From assembly GCA_001972305.1 (NCBI GenBank), contig BDDD01000061.1, positions 397,899 to 461,898 of the forward strand: a stretch of DNA of 64,000 bases, written 5' to 3'. Origin of the DNA: Cephalotus follicularis (taxonomy: Eukaryota; Streptophyta; Magnoliopsida; Oxalidales; Cephalotaceae). Below the pieces are notes generated by a model. The model was not told the origin of the DNA and searched no databases. It was given only the letters and a program-made list of their open reading frames with translations. The translations under genes were made by a program, and so were the position numbers. This document shows positions 45,969 to 58,382 of this stretch, piece by piece. How positions within the stretch are numbered: the stretch's first letter is position 1; every line of letters starts with the position of its first letter.

Positions 45969-46629
45969 CTTCAAGCCACAACGACCTATAGCCTAAGCCC
46001 ATTGCACTTCTGTGTCTCTCAAGTACAGTGCTGCTCAAAGCCTTTGTAAGTGGGTCTGCTAAGTTTGCCTCCATGGCAACTCTCTCTAAGGTGATGTCTC
46101 CTTTGTCTATGATCTCCCGGATGAGATGATACCGTCGCAATATGTGTTTAGAAAGATGATGAGACAGTGGCTCTTTGGCTTGTGCAACAACCCCATCGTT
46201 ATCACAGTATACCACAACCGGACGGGAAATGGTAGGAACCACATCAAGTTTCTTAACGAACTTTCGCATCCAAACATCTTCCTTAACAGCATCGGAGGCT
46301 GCAACATACTCTGCTTCCGTAGTGGAGTCCACAGTAGTTTCCTACTTCGAACTCCTCCAGCTCACAGCACCGCCGTTTAGGAAGAAAATGAATCCTGAAA
46401 CGGATTTGTGATCATTTGGATCACTGTTGAAACTAGAGTCGATATAACCCTCTAATTTCAATTCACTATCTCCTCCATAAGTCAAAAAGGTATCCTGAGT
46501 CCTTCTCAGGTATTTGAGAACCCCTTTGACTATTTCCCAGTGTTTCTCACTAGGGTCGGACTGAAATCGACTAGCCATACCCAAGGCATAAGCGACATCA
46601 GGCCTAGTGCACAGCATGGCGTACATGAT
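45969..46629 (-). pseudogene. copia RNase H region of element A (fossil)
   Basis: Two minus-strand frames carry MLCTRPDVAYALGMASRFQSDP, HWEIVKGVLKYLRRTQDTFL, GYIDSSFNSDPNDHKSVSGFIFFLNGGAVSWRSSK, and then STTEAEYVAASDAVKEDVWMRKF, YCDNDGVVAQAKEPLSHHLSKHILRRYHLIREII and ANLADPLTKAL. These are diagnostic of Tork/TAR-type copia RNase H. The block ends at a chromovirus LTR. Confidence 0.9.
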
Positions 46630-48200
46630 TGTCACACCCCGTTTTTCTCAAACAACATTTAAGTGGTAGCAATTAACGTAATATCCAGCTTATTAATGTT
46701 CACGATAAATTTTTTAAACTTTTCAAATAGTTATATCAATTGCAGAAGCATTCGATAATAAGCCGAATTAAAACACAACACGCGTCCCATACCACGTGTT
46801 ACCAATATCATAAATAAATCATTGTCAAAAGCCCTTAAACGGAGCATGAATTAAAACATCCGATACGGTATCTGATCATATATAGATATCCATCAAATAC
46901 ATTATCCCAATAATACAGTTATCAGAATAATTAATCCGTTACAATAACCGAAAATCCATCGGTTTCAATAACATAATACGATAACAGTTTAGCAATTCCA
47001 ATAAGATTTACAACTCCACCAGCTAACATTATTACAATTTATGCTTCTCCGCGCGCATCCATATTGGTCCCACTGCATCCATTTAAAATGTAGGGGGGTA
47101 GCCTTTGTCATAACTCAGCTAAGTAGAGAAGTTATAAATGTAGTTCGGGGTCAATAATAATGAAGTCATGTATGAATGCGCAATGATGCAATACATAGTC
47201 TATAACAGTACGTATACATATATTTATATGTATATTTATCAGTATAACCAAACATGTCCTCAAGGGGACCACTCAAACACATTCAGTACAAATGATGCCC
47301 ACGTTACTTGCACGGTGGCAGTAACAACAGTCAGCACATGGTAAACGGTACTAGTACGGTGGCTAAGTACCAACAGTGCCCCGCTAACGGGGACAGTAGT
47401 AACGATACCCAGCACGGTGGCTATGTAACAACAATACCCTGCTAGTGGCAACAGTGGAAATCACATTCAACAGTCAACTCAAGTGATGCAGAATTATAAC
47501 ACTTGAAACAATAATAATGATGTATAAGCAATCTCTTGAACAGTTCATAATATTTGGGAATTACTTCCCCAGTCATTTGAAAATATATGTATTTTCGAAC
47601 AAAATAATGATTTGTTTAAAATCATGTATAAGCTTTTAAAATGATAAAACACTTTAGAAAACAGTCACAATTCGCTTCACAATTCAGTTGATAGTACAAT
47701 ATATAATGCAAACATATGCTCAGAATGCATCCAAGATCGTTGGCGTCGCGCCTATGTTTATCACCTTTTCTAAGATAGGATTATTCTCTATAACAGTTGG
47801 CTATTTCCTATAACAGTCGGCTGTTTCCTTGAGCAGTCGGCTGTTTTCCTCCAACAGTCGGCTGTTCTAGGCGAGTGGCAGATGAACAGCGTACATCCTA
47901 CCATTTTTGGGCAAACTAACGCATGCACAGTCGACTGTTTTCCATCAACAGTCGGCTGTGGACTTTGAACAGTCGACTGTTTTCCATTAACAGTCGGCTG
48001 TGAACTTTGAACAGTCGACTGTTTTCCTCCAACAGTCGGCTGTTCTGGGCGACAGTAACATGCAAATTATCCATTTTACATTCAACAAGTTATTTCCAAG
48101 TCACTCAACCATATTTGCACAAAGGAATATCATCAGTAATTCACAAAACGCTATCCCAGTTCATGCATTTTCTCTATTTCATCATAACACCAGTGGATTT
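46630..48200 (-). repeat. Chromovirus LTR piece, minus orientation
   Basis: The plus strand starts TGTCACACCCCG at 46630, which is the inverted LTR end CGGGGTGTGACA. It contains the TTAGCC..GGCTAA-type block near 47095 (inverted), STOP-free-looking repeats CAGCACGGTGGCTA near 47330-47420, and a CAGTCGRCTG array at 47795-48050. It stops at 48200, where element B begins, so its own 5' end is absent. Related to the LTRs at 29419 and 29990. Confidence 0.75.
47795..48050. repeat. CAGTCGRCTG-type array in chromovirus LTR piece
   Basis: About ten copies, mainly CAGTCGGCTG and CAGTCGACTG, alternate with TTTTCC.YCAA spacers. The array closes with CTGTTCTGGGCGACAG, as in the arrays at 19200 and 61995. 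Palindromic and one-base-off forms alternate. Confidence 0.9.
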
Positions 48201-50654
48201 TGTTAGAGTAGGGGTGTCCCTGCATCCCTCGAGGTGGCTCTACATAAATATATATGTATGTATGAGATGCACTCCTTAACTGGAGATATCTCTTTAAGCC
48301 GTGGGGCGGCTGCATGTATGTATATTACACTCTCTAATTATACAATCTGAATTCCTTTTCTGGGTTTTATAGTGCATATTCAATCAACAATGGCAACCTG
48401 CTATATGTATATCCCAAACCATCTTAAATGGATCAGGTGATCACCATGTCATCCGAGTACACATATAGCGCCCTGTCGTTCGAGGGGTTGGATCTCATGC
48501 CTGAGAGCTTATGAGAATGAGATCCATACTCCCTTCTGATAGAACATTCCAAGTCATAGGTTCACTTTCTTAGGGAAATTGTTGAACCGTAAAGACTTAC
48601 CGTATTATGCTTTCTCCCGAGTTATGCGGAGGATGGACTATCTCATTACCATTTGGATTTATCCTAAAGCATTATGCGGGGTTCGTGCTAAGGAGCATGA
48701 GACTGAACAGACCCACTATAGGAAACCTATTTGGAAATTCATACCTATGTCAATAGGATTCCTATAGTCTCGATAGTGTGTAGTCTATGGTGACTAGTAA
48801 ACCATTCGTGGAGCTACGTTGTATCGTTAGACCTGAGCGGCTGGCATGCATTATGTTGTAACTGCTTGGCTTTGATTTTTGCCTTCCCCAGCACTAGCCA
48901 CGTGCTGGCAAAAGGGTTGTCTTTGGGCTTTGTGGGAGCTTCATTGAGATGTATGGGCGAGTTCGCAATAACGGATCGTCACACCCGTATGAAGGGTGAT
49001 CGGCTCTATATTATTTATGTCCGTTGAGACTCATAAAACCCTGATAAGGTATAGGCAGACTGGAAACGGGGTTTCTGGGGAGGTTTTCCGAAAGTCTCAA
49101 TGCGTACGTAAATTTATAGTTATCGCGACTTTACCTAGGGGTGACATTATTACGAACCCTAGGTCGCAATCGGAGCTAAGTATGACGTAGGATACATGAC
49201 ACATATGTCGTTGACTGGATAATGTACTGGTTTAACTGGATGTCGACTTATAGACGTAGTTAATTCTAGGGATCCGGGGGATGATGGGATTCACACCGGG
49301 GTTGTTTTAATAGTCGGGGACTATCAGGGTGGTCGTACCAAAAATCCTTGGATGTTCTGAGAAATTTATAGTCGTACTGGATTCAACTGGGCCTTTGGGT
49401 CCCACCTAATTATTAGAAAAGCGATGCATGCTACACATATGTTAGCTTGGCAGAAAAACTAGTTTTAACGAGTTTATATTAATTTAGCATTCGTGGTTTA
49501 TTTATTTATTTATTTAAATTTACCACCGTATTGTCAAATTGATATATTAAGAGAAACCACAGTGTGAGTATGTTTTACATACCTTGTGCGGGGTGCACAT
49601 TTTTTTTAAAACAAAGAGAGAAACTTTTTATTGTGTTATTTTTTAATACAAAAAGGAGAAAGAGACTTTTTATTGTGTTGACTAAGTCTTCTTGGCGTTT
49701 TGGACACGCCAAAATGGCGCTCGGGTAACGTGCTACAGGGGAGAAAATGCATTGACTCGTGCGTTGCTCGCTGTAGGCGCGCTCCGGTCGGAGAAGTCGA
49801 CGCCGCTGGTGTCGGTGGCCGGGGAAAGAGGCGGCCTCTCATCCACGGTAAGCCTCTCTCTCTTCTCTCCCCGTTTTTCTCTTCTCTCTCTCTGTTTGAT
49901 CGAGACGCGTTTTTGCGTCTTCCCACTGCTGGTATCTCTTCTGCCGCTGACAGTCACTGTAGGTGGAGCCAAGCTTTGGCTCTACCCACCTTGACCCTAG
50001 TTTAGGCTTTTACCGGTGTTTTCCGGTGCGTTTGTGGCCGTATTCATTTTGTTGAGTCGACTCTGCCAAGTCAACTCACTGTGCGCCTGACTTGGCGTTT
50101 CAACCCGAGTCACGACGAGTCTTGGCCACCAGTGGGTTATTGGGGTGTTGACGCCCACATATGTCGCTACCAGTCAATGACGCGTTGACCGAGTCGCACT
50201 GAGTCCGAACTTAGTGAGTCACCACCGCTGTTCACCATGTTCCGGGGCGCTTCTCATCATGTCTCCGCCAGAAATGGGTCGAGCACTTTTTTGGAGTCCG
50301 TTGGTCTCTTGGTTGAAGTTTTTGTGGACAGGCCAGAAACCGGCAGTGGAGCCGGTATCCGGCAGCTGCTTCGGCAAGCGTGTAGCGGCAAAGTGATGGA
50401 GCCGCCAACGTTGGTATGGTTTCTAATCTTTTATATTTATTGTTTACCGAATTTGTTTCGGTTAATTGGATGTATACTTGACTGTTTCATTTATTTCGAT
50501 TGAATATCAAACGGAGATCCTGGGCGCATAGATTTTGGTAGTAAGATGTAAGTGTGACCTTAACTTCGTGGCTTGGTGGTTTTTGAAAAATTTAAATTAT
50601 ACACACTTGCATCCTAGACCCAAAATCGACCAAGACCGTTCCTAGGTTCCAACA
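48201..50654 (+). repeat. 5' LTR of copia element B
   Basis: It begins TGTTAGAGTAGGGG at 48201 and ends GGTTCCAACA at 50654, two bases before the PBS; length about 2454 bp. The first 200 bp recur at 58393. It has GAGTCGACTC near 50055 within an ACTCACTG/TTGACCGAGTC-rich stretch (50050-50220) very like 9640-9800 in a chromovirus LTR. No gene is supported inside it. Confidence 0.82.
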
Positions 50655-50656
50655 AG

Positions 50657-50669
50657 TGGTATCCGAGAG
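50657..50669 (+). other. Primer-binding site of copia element B
   Basis: TGGTATCCGAGAG begins two bases after the LTR. It resembles the tRNA-Met-complementary TGGTATCAGAG site with small differences, as expected in an old copy. Confidence 0.75.
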
Positions 50670-52190
50670 ATCCATTTTAATATCAATTGGACTTCGATTT
50701 CAATTTTTGGTGACTATTTTGGTATGATTAAAGTAGCTGAGATTCTAATTTAATTCCATTCCCATTGTTGTTTTATAAAATTAAGTTTTCTTAAACCGAG
50801 GGAAACTAGATTTTAAATAATTTAGTGGGAGTTTTATTGGAATATCGGCAATCTTAGGATTATTTCGATTGGTCATCGGAAATTGAAATTGCTTGTGTTT
50901 ATTTATTTCTATTGTGGATATAGATTTAAATGTCTTATGCATGATGGTAGGCAATGGGATTGAACCTAGCTTTTGTTTTCTTTTGTGAATGGTTTAATTT
51001 GCTTTATTATCATGTACTTTATTTGGTCTGTAATATGGTTGCTTGCGTGCACCATTTTTCCTTTTTTTTTGTGTAATTCTCTCTCTCCCGCCATTTGTGT
51101 TCTACTCTTTATTTTTAAATGTATTTGTGTAAATTTCATTTTTTTGTAAATAAAAGAAGAGAAGAATCGCAAAGGAGCCTGAAGAGGGAGATCAAGGAAA
51201 ATGCAAGACCAAGTGAAGGCCATGTATGCATGGTGCATTTTGTAATAAATTAGTTTTGAATAGTTCACCTAGGAGACCGAGTGATCACATACGCTCATGC
51301 GATCGCTCATAGTTTTAATCCCTAGACAGGCCTTTTTTATTTCTATGTGGATCATAGGATGAATGAGATGGATGTTTACTTTTTGCAAACAATCCAAACA
51401 CGTCAAGCATAATAAGCCGTTTCCAAATGGATTTGAAGATTAAAATTAATCTCATAACGGCTTTGGCTAACTAAATAAAATGAGACCTCAAATTCCTCCA
51501 ATTATGAAATAATAAGTCCATAAGGGGTGGGACACAAGGGTGTTCCATCGTTGGCCTTCCACGCCTTTGTTTACTAGTATGGATATATTGGGGATAGCAC
51601 TGCCTCAGCAGAGGTACCCCATATGACCATTTCTACTAAATTTCAGTGCTGGGGTAGCACTGGAAGGAAATAACTAAGTTTTGGTGTTTTGACTAGCCTC
51701 CTAGTGGATATCAAAACCGGTTCATTTCTTTGAGGGTTGTGGGTACGGACTTATAATGAGTTCATACTATTAGCGCCGCCATAGCGGTGGATTGTATGGG
51801 TCGGGAGGCCAAATGATATATCGGATCTTGCATTTCAAGGGCGAGGCTCAAATGTAAATTGGCCTTTAAAGCCTACCTATTTGGTATTATGGTTTGTTCT
51901 GCCCCCAGCGGAGACCATAATATGTGAAATATATTTCGATCCCCACTAGGAAGCGGGTGCTTCCCGAATTCTACATGGAGGCGTGGGATACGATTAGAAT
52001 AGTGGGAGGAGCCATAATTACTAAAGACCAAGAATTATGGTAATAACATAAAATCGAATGATCTGCTAAATTACTCTCTTGTTTCTTCTAATAGGTTGTT
52101 AGATAACATATTCTATATACTCAAATGGCAAACAACACTGTTATTTGGCATGTTTTATATTTTCTTAAGTGACATAATCCACTTTTTTGA
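50670..52190 (+). other. Leader of copia element B
   Basis: About 1.5 kb between PBS and the first recognisable gag block. It contains a T-rich stretch near 51060 and a short AGCACTG repeat near 51595-51660 (GGGGATAGCACTGCC and GGGGTAGCACTGG). No frame with recognisable domains was seen; it may hold an eroded gag start or an unseen insertion. Confidence 0.5.
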
Positions 52191-52900
52191 ATGGTTGCGC
52201 ATTGTACTCACAAGCATGAGAGTTTTTCATGTCATGACCGAGATACCCCCACATTAGAGATCAATGCATCTGACCATCATAAGGCCAGGGTGGCTAAGTG
52301 GTGGGACGACGATCACAGACCTCAATACGTGGCGAGTGTTGTCTTGATGCCGAACTGGCAAACGCTATGTATTTCTTCACAGACCTTATTTGCCCAGTTG
52401 ATACAACTTGAGGAGTTGTTTGACACACAATCAAGGACTGATAAGGTAGTTTTGGACCAGTCTAAATCAAAACAATCTGTGATACCTATTCATTCTTCTG
52501 GAACAACCTCAAGGAGAGGTGGATCAAGAGGATCCAGTTCCCAGGGCAAGGAGCCCATAAGGAAGAAAGAAAAGGAACCACTTCACGTGGTTTGGGGATA
52601 CCATTCATTAGAGGATTAAATAGCTTATTAAGGAGATATCTTGCTTCTGTATGGGAAGTTAGGATACTGGAAGAGAAGTTGCACACAATTTCTTGCTTCC
52701 ATTGCAGATGGTGCCTCGGGGTAGGTACCGTCATATTTTTCATATTCCACTTAGCTTACAATGTAAGTTCAATTTGGGTTGTGTACTCAAGTTATGAGAC
52801 TAACATTTGTAACTCTTTGCAGGATGCTAAGAGGAGCTAGGCAACTGGGAGTTGAGGATGCAATGGACCTATGACATGAAGATCGGGGATCTACTTTTAT
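52191..52900 (+). pseudogene. copia gag region of element B (fossil)
   Basis: A 142-residue frame contains AKWWDDDHRPQY and, further on, LEELFDTQSRTDKV, matching the KW.EDD...R and L.E.F..QSRT landmarks of copia Gag (UBN2 type). A Ser/Lys/Gly-rich stretch follows, as before the nucleocapsid. A CFHC sequence near 52695 may be the remnant of a zinc knuckle. The match is by landmark only. Confidence 0.6.
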
Positions 52901-53913
52901 GTTGTAGGATATTTTGATTTGTATTATAAAGCAATGTGGCTTTTGTATATAGACTTAAACTCTTGTAAACATTGTAAAGAACTTTTGTTCTTAACTTTGA
53001 TTAGCATATCCAATGTATATTTTGTAAAGCTGAGAGCTTTTTATTTATTACAAATGGATAGTGGCTATTATTTTCTGGTTGTGTATCAGTCGGCACTGAT
53101 TAACTAGATAATTGGTTTTTTAATTCTTAAATACTAATCAAGCAATAGCACCAGCTATTAAGCAAGGAATTAACAATAAAAGACAATGAGAGATATGATA
53201 TAAACCCTTCATAAGCTTTTGCATTGTTGAGTAGGTCATTCTAGCGAGGCTGGATAAACACGCTTGGTTAAGGATGGACTTTTGGACATCCAGGACGGGG
53301 AGTCCTTTCCAACGTGTACACCATGTTTCTTTGGTGTAATGACCAAATCATCTTTTCTCCAAGGATGGAGATAAGAAAGTGGACATATTGTAATATATCC
53401 ATACTGACATTAGTGGTATAATGTCATACAATGCACGTGAAGGTTTTCACTACTTCATTACCTTCACCTGTGATTCGTCACGGTTTCGGTAACGTTTCGA
53501 GTGAAACACAAATCTGAATCTTTTGAAGGAGTTAAGAGATTTAGTTATGAAGTAGAAATGAAAACGGGTAAACCCATTAAAGCATTACGCTCTGATCGGG
53601 GAATCGAATACCTGTCTGCTGAATTCTTGGGTTATCTGAGAGATAACGGAATTCTCTCTCAATGGATCCTTTCTGGAACACCATATTGTGGTGATGTTTC
53701 CAAACGGAGGAAATTGACATTCGTGAATATGTCAAATCCATTATGTCTTTTATTCATCTTCTTATCTCCTTCTGGGATGATGCGTTGCAACGGCAGCGTA
53801 GATCCTAATCCGTATTCCTATGAAATACTCTCCCTCCATATAATTCAAGATATTGAATTGGAGGAAACCCATCCTAAACCAAGATGGTTAATGGTTGTCT
53901 GACTTACCTAAGA
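52901..53913 (+). pseudogene. copia protease and integrase region of element B (fossil)
   Basis: The segment at about 53215-53350 translates as the GAG-pre-integrase part (LWHCRVGHS, LVKDGLLDIQD, FPTCTPCF..VMTKSSF). From 53501 the integrase core follows: MKHKSESFEGVKRFSYEVEMKTGKPIKALRSDRGIEYLS, then ILSGTPYCGDVSKRR. The active-site Asp of the second D motif (SDRG) is visible. Weak protease-like sequence precedes it. Broken fossil. Confidence 0.8.
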
Positions 53914-56500
53914 TGTAATACCCCGTACCTTTTTGGAGTTTAAGAGTTCTTTTTTTTTTAGATATATGATATGCTTCTTTTGTCTTTTGGGACTTATGTG
54001 TAATAAGGGATAAGAGATGGATGTTAAGCCAAGGTCTAAGTGGGATTAGTGGAAGTTGAAGGACTTTTATGCAAAGCTTCTTGAGGTAGATTCCAACTTC
54101 CAAGACAAAAGACGGCTAAGTTGGGAAGTCGTGTGAAGTTATCTTGAGATGTGGTCATATCTTTTCTTTTAGTTTCTGCAGATTAGAGTTTTAGAGAGAG
54201 AGAGAGAGCTCTAGGTTTTTTTCTTCTTCTTCTTCTTCTTCGTTCGTGCGGCTGGACCAATAGCAGTGAAGCTTTCTGGGCGCAGCAGTGGGAGAAGCAG
54301 ACAAGCCAGAGGAAGAGAGTAGCAGAGAAGAAGGGACGTTAGCATCCAAGGAAGTATCAAGAACTGTGAGTGGGACATCTTTTCCTTTAAAGCTTTTCAT
54401 TGTCCATTTTATGTTCTTTGAGAATCCTTTTCTTCAGCTTCAGTTTGAGTAAGTGAGTTTTGATGGGAAGTTATTTTCCCTGATGTCTTATGTTAACCCT
54501 TTGTTCTTTGTGAGTGGAGCGTTCCCAGAGCCCAGAATAAGTAGATGTTAAGCTTTCTTATATCGTTTCATCCACGGATGGCCCCTCCTCAGCATATTTA
54601 TTGTCTATGATAGGTTGTTGAGCGAGTCTGCCCCCAGGTCCTACCTGGATCTCCTGTCATTGTGGCTAGGATAGTGTACAGGGTATGAGCGCAGCCGAAT
54701 GCACATGTACAAGCTCCTTCCTCCTCAGCCTATCATCACCAGGATGAGAAGTTGAGTGAGTCTGTCCCCGGGTTCCATACCTCGATCTCCTTGCATTGTT
54801 ACTAGGACAATGTGTAGGGTATGAGTACAGTTGAGCTATGTTATCAGATATAGTAGTGTAGAGCCTTTCAGTAGGTTTTCTAGAGAAGGACCTTATCCTC
54901 GGCAGTCATGCCATCGGCATCAATGCCTTGGTTCAGAGGAAGACTTTGTCCTTGGTAGTCATGCCACCAACCCAAATAAGAAAGTAAAGCAATATCAAGT
55001 ACTGGTGGGTCGGCAGGTAAGCTGCCCAGCCCGGCTTATGCTAAAACAACAAAAAGTACATATGGGTCGGCAGGTAAGCTGCCCAGCCCAGCTTAGGCCA
55101 AAAACCAGCTCAGCTCAGGCCACTATAAGTTGGCAAGTATATTTATGTAACCAGCAGGCTTCGGCCAAGATCAGCACAGCGAAGAAAAGCTAGTTCTAGC
55201 TTAGTTGTTCTCCTCGGGTGTTTAGCCGGGAAGGACCCTAGTTCTTTTCAGTTATCTTTCTTGTTAATCAGTTGTATTCTTATGTTCTTTCAGCTTTCAT
55301 GAATGTTCTAGAACTAACTAAGCATAGAAAGAGTAAGTTTTCTTCAAGTACTTTGAACTTTTCCTTACTGTATGCCATGAGATATATGTTTTGTTTTAGT
55401 CTTTTCCCCAGTTGGGATAGTATTCATGCTCATGGTAAGTTTTCTTCAGTGCATTCTTTTCTATGGATGCACCATAGGATGATTCGTTCTCATTCACTTA
55501 GTCAGTTGGATAATCCCCTCACAGCTTGTTTTGCAGACCAGCCAGCCGGAGGAGACCGTCCGGCCCAGCAGTAGATAGCTACGCAAGGTAGTTTTCGAGC
55601 TCAGCAACACGGGACGCCAGCTCAGGCGTTTAGCAGTGCATAGCATGGGGCATACTTTGGGTTCTTTTACCCTTCTGTTGTAGTAGAGCAGCTGTGTGTT
55701 TAGCTTTGTAAAGAAAGATAAGTTGTGTTGTTCTTTTGCTTGCCAGGGAAGGCAGTGTTTGTATGCCAGGGATGAGATATGTAATAGTTTGATACTTTCG
55801 AGTTATGTTACGGATGTTTTGAGTTTATAAATGTGTTTATCTTGTGTTTTTATGAAGTTTTTATGTTTTAAGTTTTGTGATCCCAGGCCTGGTGGGGGAG
55901 CTAGAGAGTCCCCGGGCTTGTGTAGTGGAGATGAGCTTAGCGGGGGAGAATAGTTAAGGTTAAGGTGGTTGTCTTAAGTTTTTGGAGTTTTACCCGTGGA
56001 GGTAGGCCTCCCCGGGTAAGGTTGCTTTTGATGTATGACCCCAAGAAGGAGTCCTCGGGTAGATGCCAGGGAAGGCTGGTTAGAGGAGGTTCGGAAAGGG
56101 CATAAGTTGTTAGCTTTGTTAGTGTTGTTGAGTTGAGCAGGGTTGTACGCCGGGGAACAACTTGCATGTGCGTGATCTGCCAGGGGAGTTTAGGTAAGCA
56201 CGTGAGGCGTGCATGGGTTTCTCCCCAGGCGTTAGTTGTGCGCAGCATTTTGGAGCTTTGGTTTTAAGTTGTGCGCGGGGCATGAGCAGGAGAGGTGCTG
56301 GGTCCTCTGCCCCGGCTATCTTGTCAGCTGCGCACCCAGCCCAGCCCAGGCTTTCTCCTCGGGCTTTTGCACGTTTGTTTCCCTTGGAGTTTTAAGACAG
56401 CTCCTCAGGCAGTTTCAGTTTTAGAGGGTTGTTGGCAAGAGTAGCGCCATCCCCGGTCAGGGCACTTGTCCGATAGAGTTAGCGAGAGCGGGTCCTGACA
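53914..56500 (+). mobile_element. Solo LTR (family 1, copy 3), TSD TAAGA
   Basis: It begins TGTAATACCCCG at 53914 and ends GGGTCCTGACA at 56500, with TAAGA at 53909-53913 and 56501-56505; length 2587 bp. It has an (AG)n run at 54196-54210 and a (CTT)n run at 54222-54241, and the TTAGTCAGTTGGATAATCCCCTC block near 55498. A 70-bp GTCGGCAGGTAAGCTGCCCAGCC segment repeats near 55008 and 55068. No internal region remains. Confidence 0.93.
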
Positions 56501-56505
56501 TAAGA

Positions 56506-58380
56506 AGGCTGAAACCTTCTAAGTTGGAGGCGCGAGCGAATCGTTGCCGGTTTGTGGGATATCCTAAGAAGTTCTTAGGATTTCATTTCAAACATAATAG
56601 CAAACAAATGATATTTGTTTCGCGTACTGCAAAATTCCTCGAAAGGGGAATACCTATTTACAGGAAGCAGTGGGAGTAAGGTATAACTAAGTGAGTTATT
56701 ACTAGGTGAAAGCCCACAGAACGATGAGGAATTAGAGGTGGAACCCTCTAAAGATGAGATTTGGGAAAGGATCCCAACCTGAGAAGGGATCTCAGTAAGG
56801 CACTCCTCATGAGAGGAGATCAAGCAAGATTTTAACAGCGTCTGAGAAATGTGGTTTTCTCGCAAAAGGCACTGATAAATCAAAAGTCATCAATGATGAC
56901 GAGCCTATCATCTACAAAGGAAACAGTGAAGAGCACTGTTTTCTAGGCATGGCTGGGAGTCATGAAATCCGAAATGGACGCCATATACGTCAACCGAGTA
57001 TGGAACTTGGTTAATGCTCCCATAGGCAGGTTGCCCAATGGTTGCATATATATCTTCAAGAGGAAGATAGGCGTTAATAAAAAATGGTTCAAACCTTTAA
57101 ATCATAATGATTAAGTCCATTTGGATAATGCTTGTAATTGCCACTCGTTATGGATATAACAAATGGTAAAAGGATGTAAAGATAACCTTGAAAAAGGACT
57201 ATCTTGAAGTGGACATCTTAATGTCCCAAACCTGAGGGGTTTACATCCAAGGAACATTAGCACAGAGTGTGTGCACGCTCTAAGGTCTGTGTATGACCTT
57301 ATACAAGCATCCATAGCTGAAACATCTGTTTTTGATTTTTATCAAAAAGATGCTATGCCTTAAGTCTACCGGAAATAGGATATCCCAGATATCACTTTCT
57401 TGGTACTGTACATGGATAACATTCTACACATTGGTAATGTTGTAGGTATGTTATAGTACAATTAACCAAGAACTTCTCCAAAAGGATTTGGGAGAGACTT
57501 CCTACGTTTTGAGAATGAAGATCTTAAGAGTAGATCAAGTAGGTTGTTTAGACTTTCCCAAAGCCAGTACATCAGCAGGGTGCTGATATAGTATGGACTT
57601 CTGAATTCCACGTTTGGCTTACTGCCAATTAGCTAAGGAATTCGTCTTTCCAAGAGGATGTTGAAAAAGACGCCAGAGGAAAGTGTTGCATAAGTAGGCT
57701 ACCTTATGCTTTGACTCAAGGCTACATCATGCAATATCATACTTACTATTAAGTCGACATCGTACAAGCCTAAGGGTCTGGCTAGTCGATAATCGGTCCA
57801 ATCCCTATGAGAGGCACAGGGAATTGTCAAAGAGATCTGAGAGTGACTCAAGATTACTTCTTGACATATGGAGAAGATAGTGAATTGAATAAGAGTTATG
57901 TTGACTCTGATTTCAAATGTGATCTGAATGATCACGACATCGTATCAGGATAAGTGATTGTCCTAAACGAAGGCTCTATGTGAGTTGGAGGAGTCTACAA
58001 TAGTGGGATACTGTTGACTCAACCATGCATAAGAGTATGTTATAACCTATGATACCGAAAAGTTTCTGTTTAGTGGAAGTTCATTGTGGAAGTTCATGTA
58101 GTTTCATCTATCGTTCATCCAGTTGTGTAGAGTGACGACGATAGGGGGCCTTTACACAGGCTATGGAACCCAGTCTCATTATCGCTCTAAACTTCAGCAA
58201 CAGTATCATTATATTATACGATTCATGAGATCGTATATAGAGGAAACATTATCCTAGAGAGATTTGCGATGATAGCAAATTTTGGCAGACCCACTGACCA
58301 ATGCCATGAGCATTAGTAGTACTTGAGCGACAGCGGAAGATCGATTGGCTTAGGCTAAAGGTCTTTGTGGCTTGAGGGTC
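56506..58380 (+). pseudogene. copia integrase end, RT and RNase H remnants of element B (fossil)
   Basis: Directly after the solo LTR the plus strand gives the integrase C-terminal FVGYP...LGFHFKHNSKQMIFVSRTAKFLERG pattern. Near 56945 a block resembling the RT start (VMKSEMDAIYVNRVWNLV, then GCIYIFKRKIG) follows, and the YVDD-box region lies near 57410. The QYI..VL and further RNase H-like segments are eroded. Identification is by landmarks. Many breaks. Confidence 0.7.
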
Positions 58381-58382
58381 AA

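Larger units (their letters stand above)
43652..46629 (-). mobile_element. Tork/TAR-like copia element A, 3' part (minus strand)
   Basis: The minus strand holds RNase H (45969-46629), a polypurine tract (GCCAAGTGGGAGAT, about 45954-45967) and a 3' LTR. The RNase H is cut at 46630 by a chromovirus LTR. Its LTR is the same family as the LTRs of element B at 48201 and 58393, but noticeably diverged. It is a partial fossil. Confidence 0.85.

Noticed and set aside
49636-50005. Overlapping 79-101-residue frames in the copia B LTR
   Set aside because: The stretch is CT-rich LTR sequence; frames exist on both strands without domain support.
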